This document shows, piece by piece, positions 7,282 through 11,062 of a stretch of DNA of 11,062 nt; the first letter of the stretch is position 1; each line of letters opens with the position of its first letter. The position numbers and the translations under genes are program-made. The notes under the pieces were generated by a model. That model was given only the letters and a program-made list of their open reading frames with translations, had not been told where the DNA came from and searched no databases. Origin of the DNA: an uncultured Clostridium sp. (GTDB lineage Bacteria; Bacillota; Clostridia; TANB77; CAG-508); assembly GCA_900556455.1 (NCBI GenBank), contig USOV01000028.1:1-11062 (forward strand). The letters are read 5' to 3'.

Positions 7282-7298
7282 AATTTTAATTTAAAATT
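7282..7298. repeat. 17-bp AT palindrome upstream of hicBA
   Basis: AATTTTAA and TTAAAATT flank a single T, making perfect 8-bp arms 15 bases before the -35 box of the hicBA promoter. HicB-type antitoxins often bind palindromes near their own promoter, so it could be an operator. It consists only of A and T, in a region where such symmetry arises by chance. Confidence 0.25.
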
Positions 7299-7312
7299 AA
7301 ATTAGATATTAT

Positions 7313-7340
7313 TGTCAATTTAATTTTATTTTGATATAAT
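7313..7340 (+). promoter_or_regulatory. Sigma-A-type promoter of hicBA with extended -10
   Basis: TTGTCA (7313-7318) and a perfect TATAAT (7335-7340) are 16 bases apart, and TGA immediately before the -10 makes it an extended -10. The predicted start of transcription is near 7347, so the first usable start codon is the ATG at 7365. This is the best promoter in the window. Confidence 0.75.
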
Positions 7341-7364
7341 GCCTTTTTGAAAGGAGTGTGTAAA

Positions 7365-7568
7365 ATGAGCATTAAATATAATGTAATAATTCAGAAAGAA
7401 GAAAACTGGTATGTAGCTAAATGTTTAGACAATAATGTGGCATCACAAGGAAAAAGTATAGAAGAAGCCTTAAATAATTTAAAGGAAGCTATTGAGCTAT
7501 ATAATGAAAATGAAGAACCAATTATTCCAAAAGAGATTTTTATTACAACACTGGAGGTGGCACTATGA
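7365..7568 (+). CDS. hicB: HicB-family antitoxin
   Basis: A 67-residue protein with the compact HicB fold (partial RNase H-like): YNVIIQKEENWYVAKCLDNNVASQGKS, then a helix EEALNNLKEAIELYNEN, then the closing strand FITTLEVAL. HicB binds and blocks the HicA RNase and usually represses its own operon. This copy has no extra C-terminal DNA-binding domain, so autoregulation, if any, would use the core complex. The ATG at 7365 follows AAAGGAG (7350-7356) at good spacing. A TTG at 7347 in the same frame would lie at the predicted transcript start, ahead of the ribosome site, so it is not used. The stop overlaps the hicA start (ATGA). The antitoxin comes first, opposite to the E. coli order. Confidence 0.88.
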   Translation: MSIKYNVIIQKEENWYVAKCLDNNVASQGKSIEEALNNLKEAIELYNENEEPIIPKEIFITTLEVAL

Positions 7569-7789
7569 GTTCAAAATACCCGGTATTGCCACCTAAAGAT
7601 ATAATAAAAGTTTTAAATTTATTGGGCTTTTATAAAATACCTCAAAAAGGTAGTCATGCTAAATTTAAAAATCTAGAAACAGGATTTGTGTGTATTGTTC
7701 CAATGCATAATGAAATTGCTAAAGGAACTCTAAAAAGCATCTTAGAACAGGCAGACATTGAATTAGAAAATTTTTTAAATCTTTTATAA
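7565..7789 (+). CDS. hicA: HicA-family toxin (mRNA interferase)
   Basis: A 74-residue protein with the double-stranded-RNA-binding-like fold of HicA. The sequence reads LPPKDIIKVLNLLGFYKIPQKGSHAKFKN, with the conserved GSH (Gly29, Ser30, His31) holding the catalytic histidine, then a VPMHNEIAKGTLKSIL strand-helix pair typical of the family. HicA enzymes cleave mRNA when free of HicB and slow growth under stress. The ATG overlaps the hicB stop by four bases and has a strong GGAGGTGG site (7553-7560) inside the hicB end, so toxin can be made in step with antitoxin. All key residues are present and the toxin looks intact. Confidence 0.92.
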   Translation: MSSKYPVLPPKDIIKVLNLLGFYKIPQKGSHAKFKNLETGFVCIVPMHNEIAKGTLKSILEQADIELENFLNLL

Positions 7790-7827
7790 AATTAAAATCT
7801 AAAATTATTTCCAAATTTAAAAATTAG

Positions 7828-7856
7828 TTGTTAATTTCAAATTTTTGCGTTATAAT
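7828..7856 (+). promoter_or_regulatory. Promoter placed to give a leaderless cinA-like mRNA
   Basis: TTGTTA (7828-7833) and a perfect TATAAT (7851-7856) are spaced by 17 bases. The -10 ends eight bases before the ATG at 7864, so transcription should begin at or within a base or two of that ATG. There is no purine-rich ribosome site in between. No terminator separates hicA from this promoter. Confidence 0.6.
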
Positions 7857-7863
7857 ATGTGAC

Positions 7864-8335
7864 ATGGAAAGTTTAAATGAAAATATTGTAAAATTCTTAA
7901 ATGAAAAAAATATGACCATTAGTTTTATGGAGTCTTGCACAGGAGGCTACTTGGCAAATGAGATTACGAATGTTAGCGGCGCATCTAATGTTTTAAAAGT
8001 GAGCCTTGTTACTTATTCTAATGAATATAAGATAAAGTTCGGAGTAACTAAAAATACTTTAGATAAATATACTGTATATAGCAAAGAAACTGCAAAAGAA
8101 ATGGCAAAAAGTGTTTCGGATTTTGCTATGTCATCCTTTGGAATTGGTGTTACGGGGGAACTTCGGGAACAATTTAAAAGAAGATAACAAAGTTTATTAT
8201 TGTATATATGATAAGCAGGCGAACAAATATATGATTAATCAAATTTGTATTGAACCTAAACAAAGAGAACAAATGAAGCAAAAAGTATCACAAATAATAT
8301 TGGAGGAATTATGGAATATATTAACAAAAAATTAA
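7864..8335 (+). pseudogene. pncC: CinA C-terminal-type nicotinamide-nucleotide amidase, split by a frameshift
   Basis: The family hydrolyses NMN to nicotinate mononucleotide in NAD salvage. Residues 1-98 read as a good start: FMESCTGGYLANEIT with the nucleophile Ser24, YSNEYKIKFGV (Tyr51, Lys56), a Lys/Glu helix and GIGVTG. The frame then drifts to REQFKRR and stops at 8187. The rest of the family pattern (NNLKEDNKVYYCIYD, then a helix to the end) continues in another frame from about 8168 to the TAA at 8335. The break falls between 8152 and 8170, where there is a run of five Gs (8154-8158) and a repeat of GGGAAC. Removing one base restores a plausible join, and some homologues, as I recall, have about five extra residues here, so a short deletion is equally possible. 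The start at 7864 matches family length; a TTG at 7828 is part of the -35 box. The 3' end overlaps murD by 25 bases. Confidence 0.75.
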
Positions 8336-9708
8336 ATGAATTTAATGAAAATATAAAAGGAAAAAAGGTCGCAATTATTGGCTTAGGTGTTAGTAATAAA
8401 CCTTTAATTGAATACCTATATAGTCTAGGTGCTAAAATCACCGTATTTGATAATAGAGAGCAAGAAAAAATAGATACAGATATTTGGGATAAAGTTACTA
8501 AGTACAATTTGAAGTATTATCTTGGGGAAGGCTATTTAGCCAATCTGAAGGGCTTTGATTATATATTTAGGTCTCCATCTTGTAGACCAGATTTACCAGA
8601 AATCGAGGCAGAGGTAAATCGAGGAGCTATACTTACTTCTGAAATAGAAATGGTTTTAAAATTAGCACCATGTAAAACTATTGGAATAACTGGAAGTGAC
8701 GGAAAAACAACAACGACTTCTTTAATATATGCAATATTAAAGGAAAAATATAAATGTTTTTTAGGTGGAAATATTGGAACACCTTTGTTTGCTAGAATTT
8801 CTGAAATGAAACCAGAAGATATTGTTGTATTAGAACTTAGCAGTTTCCAATTGATGAATATGGAGCTAAGCACAAATATTGCAGTAGTTACAAATATATC
8901 TCCAAATCATTTAAATGTACATAAAGATTATCAAGAATATATAGATTCAAAAGCTAATATTTTTAAATATCAAGATGAAAATGGTATTTTAGTTATAAAT
9001 TATGATAATGAAATAACTAAAGACTTTGCAAAACAAGCAAATGGTAAAGTAGTATATTTTAGTAGACGAGAAAAACTTCCAAATGGAGTTATATTTGATG
9101 AAGATACAGTTAAAATTTGTGATAATGATTTACGAAGACATGTAATAAATAAAAAAGATGTAAAAATACGTGGACTTCACAATATAGAAAATATATGTGC
9201 AGCAATTGCAGCAACTAAAGATTTAGTTAGCCCCGAAGAGCAAAGGCAAGCGATAATGGAATTTACTGGGGTAGAACATAGATTAGAATTTGTAAGAGAA
9301 TTAGATGGAGTTAAATGGTATAATGATTCTATTGCATCAAGCCCAAATAGAACAATTGCAGGGCTAAACTCTTATAATGAGAGAATTGTTTTAATAGCAG
9401 GTGGAAGAGATAAACATTTAGATTATGACCCAATAGCTAAACCAATAATAGAACATGTGGATACTTTAATTGTAATGGGTGAAACTGCAGAAAAAATAAA
9501 AAATGCAGTAACAAGAGAATTGGAAAATCAAAAGAAAACTTTAAAGATTATAAAAGTGGCAAATGTTGAAGAAGCGGTAAAAACAGCAAGAGAAATAGCA
9601 AAACCTAATGAAATAGTATTATTTTCACCAGCAAGCACCAGCTTCGATATGTTTAAAAACTTCGAAGAAAGAGGAAAGAAATTTAAAGAAGAAGTAAATA
9701 AATTGTAA
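8311..9708 (+). CDS. murD: UDP-N-acetylmuramoylalanine--D-glutamate ligase (MurD)
   Basis: MurD is the ATP-dependent cytosolic ligase that adds D-glutamate to UDP-MurNAc-L-Ala during peptidoglycan synthesis. The 465 residues cover all three Mur-ligase domains: an N-terminal Rossmann-like UDP-binding part (AIIGLGVSNKP, 21-31; RSPSCRPDLPE), the ATP-binding centre with P-loop GITGSDGKTTTT (125-136), SPNHLNVHKDY and Lys204, which aligns with the carbamoylated lysine, then GLHNIENICAA (288-298), and the C-terminal domain with EHRLEF (312-317), WYNDSIASSP (336-345), GGRDKH (364-369) and SPASTSFDMFKNFEERG (409-425). It looks intact and full length. The ribosome site is TTGGAGGAA just before the ATG, inside the end of the broken cinA-like frame. 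No mraY, ftsW or murG lies nearby, so it is outside the usual division/cell-wall cluster. Confidence 0.96.
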   Translation: MEYINKKLNEFNENIKGKKVAIIGLGVSNKPLIEYLYSLGAKITVFDNREQEKIDTDIWDKVTKYNLKYYLGEGYLANLKGFDYIFRSPSCRPDLPEIEAEVNRGAILTSEIEMVLKLAPCKTIGITGSDGKTTTTSLIYAILKEKYKCFLGGNIGTPLFARISEMKPEDIVVLELSSFQLMNMELSTNIAVVTNISPNHLNVHKDYQEYIDSKANIFKYQDENGILVINYDNEITKDFAKQANGKVVYFSRREKLPNGVIFDEDTVKICDNDLRRHVINKKDVKIRGLHNIENICAAIAATKDLVSPEEQRQAIMEFTGVEHRLEFVRELDGVKWYNDSIASSPNRTIAGLNSYNERIVLIAGGRDKHLDYDPIAKPIIEHVDTLIVMGETAEKIKNAVTRELENQKKTLKIIKVANVEEAVKTAREIAKPNEIVLFSPASTSFDMFKNFEERGKKFKEEVNKL

Positions 9709-9713
9709 AAATC

Positions 9714-9754
9714 AAACCTCCTTATGCATATATTAATATGTATAGGGAGGTTTT
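9714..9754 (+). terminator. Long hairpin: murD terminator that also holds the next gene's ribosome site
   Basis: Bases 9714-9731 pair with 9736-9753 as an 18-bp stem (16 Watson-Crick, two G-U) closed by an ATTA loop. It begins six bases after the murD stop, with AAACCTCC at its foot and GGAGGTTTT opposite, so it has the A-rich/T-rich shape of an intrinsic terminator, though only four Ts follow. The GGGAGG at 9745-9750 is the Shine-Dalgarno of the next gene (ATG at 9759) and pairs with CCTCCT in the left arm. Any transcript reading through from murD would hide that site. Confidence 0.8.
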
Positions 9755-9758
9755 ATTC

Positions 9759-10304
9759 ATGGATTATCAAAATTATGAAGATTATATGAGAAGTGTACTA
9801 GGATATCAAACAGGAAATATTTATGCAAATACATATACTCCTAGGAACGACTATTATTATGATATGCCAATGATGATGACAACTGATTATGCTACTACTG
9901 AAACAGATGAATTTAGAGAACTTTACCCAGAAATATATAAGTTAATATATCCAATGGTATGTAAAGTATGTAGTCAAAATAGTACAGGAGAAATTACAAA
10001 AGATTTAGTTGATAGAATGACAGATGAAATATATGTAAATTTTGAAGCGGAAGACACACAAACTTCAAATATGAGAACACCTTTGAAAAACGGAGATGTG
10101 CGTAATCCAAATGCAAAAGAGCCAGAAGTAAGACAAGAGACAAGACAACGTAATTTCTTACTTAGAGATTTAATCAAAATTTTAATATTAAGAGAACTTT
10201 TGAAGAATAGAAGACCAAACAGACCACCATTCCCACCGGGAAGACCACCTATGCCACCACCAAGACCTCCAACGGGACCAGGAAATCCATTTAGGGCATA
10301 CTAA
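9759..10304 (+). CDS. Tyr-rich protein with Pro-rich tail, spore-coat-like (unproven)
   Basis: The product has 181 residues if the ATG at 9759 is used. An ATG at 9738 in the same frame lies inside the hairpin stem, ahead of the ribosome site GGGAGG, and is rejected. The N-terminus is rich in Tyr, Asn and Met (NYEDYM, NDYYYDMPMMM). A conserved-looking core follows: ELYPEIYKLIYPMVCKVCS (54-72), with two Cys, then a helix around DLVDRMTDEIYVNFE. Residues 130-152 form a basic amphipathic helix (RNFLLRDLIKILILRELLKN), and the tail has 14 prolines from 153 to the end, in GRPP and MPPPRPP units. No signal peptide or enzyme motif is seen. The Tyr-rich/Pro-rich build and the YPEIY core recall small clostridial coat or sporulation proteins, from memory only. 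It stands alone behind the terminator, implying its own promoter. Confidence 0.75.
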   Translation: MDYQNYEDYMRSVLGYQTGNIYANTYTPRNDYYYDMPMMMTTDYATTETDEFRELYPEIYKLIYPMVCKVCSQNSTGEITKDLVDRMTDEIYVNFEAEDTQTSNMRTPLKNGDVRNPNAKEPEVRQETRQRNFLLRDLIKILILRELLKNRRPNRPPFPPGRPPMPPPRPPTGPGNPFRAY

Positions 10305-10421
10305 CTTTTTAAATAAAAAAATAAAATGTAGAGCATCATAAAAAAACTTATTTTGTTCGTATATTTTCCAATAAAATAAACAAAACTAAATATAAATTTA
10401 TTTTTGAAAGGTGGAATATAT

Positions 10422-10865
10422 ATGAAAGTAAGAGAATGTATGTGTAATCAAGTAGAATGTGTTAAACCAGAAGCAACTGTATGTGATGTTGCAAAATTAA
10501 TGTTAAATAAGCATATAGGTTGTGTACCTGTATGTAATGCAAATAAAAATATAGTAGGGCTTGTAACAGACAGGGATTTAATATTAAGAACACTTGCATG
10601 TGAAAAAGACATAAAACATACACCTGTTAGCGAAGTCATGACAACAAATGTTTATAAAACTACTCCTGAAGCAGATACAAAAGATGCATCTAAAATAATG
10701 TGTGATTGTCAAGTAAGAAGAGTACCAGTTGTTGAAAATGAACAATTGGTGGGCATTATAACACTTGGGGATTTAGCAAATAATCAAAATGTAAGCCCAG
10801 AGGAAGTAACAGTTACTGTTGAAGGAATATGCAAATGTGGGGGCAATGCACAAAACGCAGAGTAA
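10422..10865 (+). CDS. Cys-rich tandem CBS-domain protein
   Basis: A 147-residue protein made only of two CBS motifs, about 1-60 and 71-125, which together form one Bateman module. Such modules usually bind adenine nucleotides or other small ligands and act as sensors. Seen are IVGLVTDRDLI (44-54) in the first and LVGIITLGDLA (109-119) in the second, with REVM-like linker SEVMTTNVYKT (70-80). Length and layout match stand-alone CBS proteins of the YlbB/hypoxic-response type. Unusual is the Cys content: 11 of 147, including CxC pairs at 6/8, 94/96 and 137/139 and a CKCGG tail, which suggests metal or redox sensitivity. The ATG at 10422 has AAAGGTGG (10408-10414). A TTG at 10404 precedes that site and is rejected. 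No effector domain is attached, so its partner is unknown. No convincing promoter was found in the 117 AT-rich bases upstream. Confidence 0.88.
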   Translation: MKVRECMCNQVECVKPEATVCDVAKLMLNKHIGCVPVCNANKNIVGLVTDRDLILRTLACEKDIKHTPVSEVMTTNVYKTTPEADTKDASKIMCDCQVRRVPVVENEQLVGIITLGDLANNQNVSPEEVTVTVEGICKCGGNAQNAE

Positions 10866-11062
10866 ATTGTAGTTTGCTCTTATGTTTCAATTCGCCACAT
10901 CTACAATATATTTGCTTTTTTACACCTTGTGTGTCGCAACCTCCGATTGTATTGGTCGACAAAGTCGCCAAACTGTTGGTTATGGCTTATTACACAAAAA
11001 GCAATTCAGTAGCCCAGCGCAGGGGTTTTATATATTTTATTTTTGAGCGACTCCGGGGGGAC
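10866..11062. other. Noncoding stretch of raised G+C at the right edge
   Basis: No supported gene lies here. A 7-bp inverted repeat, ATTGTAG (10866-10872) with CTACAAT (10901-10907), around a 28-base loop and followed by a T-run (10914-10921) may be a weak end signal for the CBS gene. From about 10920 to the edge the G+C rises to about 45% by hand count, with GTCGC/GTCGAC words. Short open frames exist on both strands but have no ribosome site. Confidence 0.5.
11043..11062 (-). tRNA. Possible 3' end of a minus-strand tRNA cut by the window edge
   Basis: Read on the minus strand, the edge begins GTCCCCCCGGAGTCG. This could be the end of a T-loop (GT), a T-stem 3' strand (CCCCC), an acceptor 3' strand (CGGAGTC) and discriminator G, with CCA not encoded. 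The G+C jump fits an RNA gene. The 5' side is outside the window, so neither cloverleaf nor anticodon can be checked. Confidence 0.25.

Noticed and set aside
8111..8335. Independent small gene starting at the ATG at 8111
   Set aside because: Its first 20 or so residues are out-of-frame cinA sequence; only the later part has meaning, as the tail of the frameshifted amidase.
10353..10381. Promoter before the CBS gene (TTGTTC with TAAAAT)
   Set aside because: Spacing is only 13 bases and no other -10 fits, so no promoter is claimed.
10882..11046. 54-codon plus-strand frame in the right-edge spacer starting at an ATG
   Set aside because: No ribosome site, the region has a different base composition, the opposite strand is equally open in one frame, and the end overlaps a possible tRNA.

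Overview
The window is AT-rich (roughly 30% G+C by eye), gene-dense, and carries strong GGAGG-type ribosome sites. A spoIIP gene marks an endospore-forming Firmicute. Codon style, the acyltransferase/GT8 set and the hicBA pair suggest an anaerobic, probably gut-associated member of Clostridia. TGA and TAA both act as stops, so the code is standard. Species cannot be told from the sequence.

Layout, left to right. (1) 1-2269: the 3' part of an unrecognised Lys/Glu-rich protein that runs off the left edge, then spoIIP, whose ribosome site touches a small hairpin. (2) 2343-3462: a lone Rossmann-fold dehydrogenase of the DapB-N/2,4-diaminopentanoate dehydrogenase-like family, closed by a textbook terminator. 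(3) 3541-7054: a tight four-gene operon of two GT8 glycosyltransferases and two PlsC-type acyltransferases, with its own promoter and a hairpin at the end. It probably makes or modifies a glycolipid or other envelope lipid. (4) 7064-7790: a 33-residue Asn-rich microprotein on the minus strand, too short for usual gene finders, and a hicB-hicA toxin-antitoxin pair on the plus strand with a near-consensus promoter. (5) 7828-9708: a cinA C-terminal-type amidase gene (pncC-like) with an apparently leaderless start and broken by a frameshift, overlapping murD, which lies outside any visible cell-division cluster. (6) 9714-10865: an 18-bp hairpin that is both murD's likely terminator and the cage of the next gene's ribosome site; a Pro-rich, Tyr-rich small protein resembling spore-coat-type proteins; and a Cys-rich two-CBS-domain protein. 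(7) 10866-11062: noncoding sequence of clearly higher G+C, possibly ending in the 3' end of a minus-strand tRNA.

Apart from the microprotein, all genes lie on the plus strand. Themes are sporulation (spoIIP, the coat-like protein) and envelope building (GT8/acyltransferase operon, murD). No phage, IS element, CRISPR array or integrase is visible. The most original items are the four-gene glycosyl/acyl operon, the terminator/ribosome-site hairpin at 9714-9754, the unannotated microprotein at 7097-7198, and the leaderless, frameshifted cinA gene. Four genes (378, 7347, 9738, 10404) have tempting upstream TTG or ATG starts that the ribosome sites or open frame argue against; corrected starts are given.
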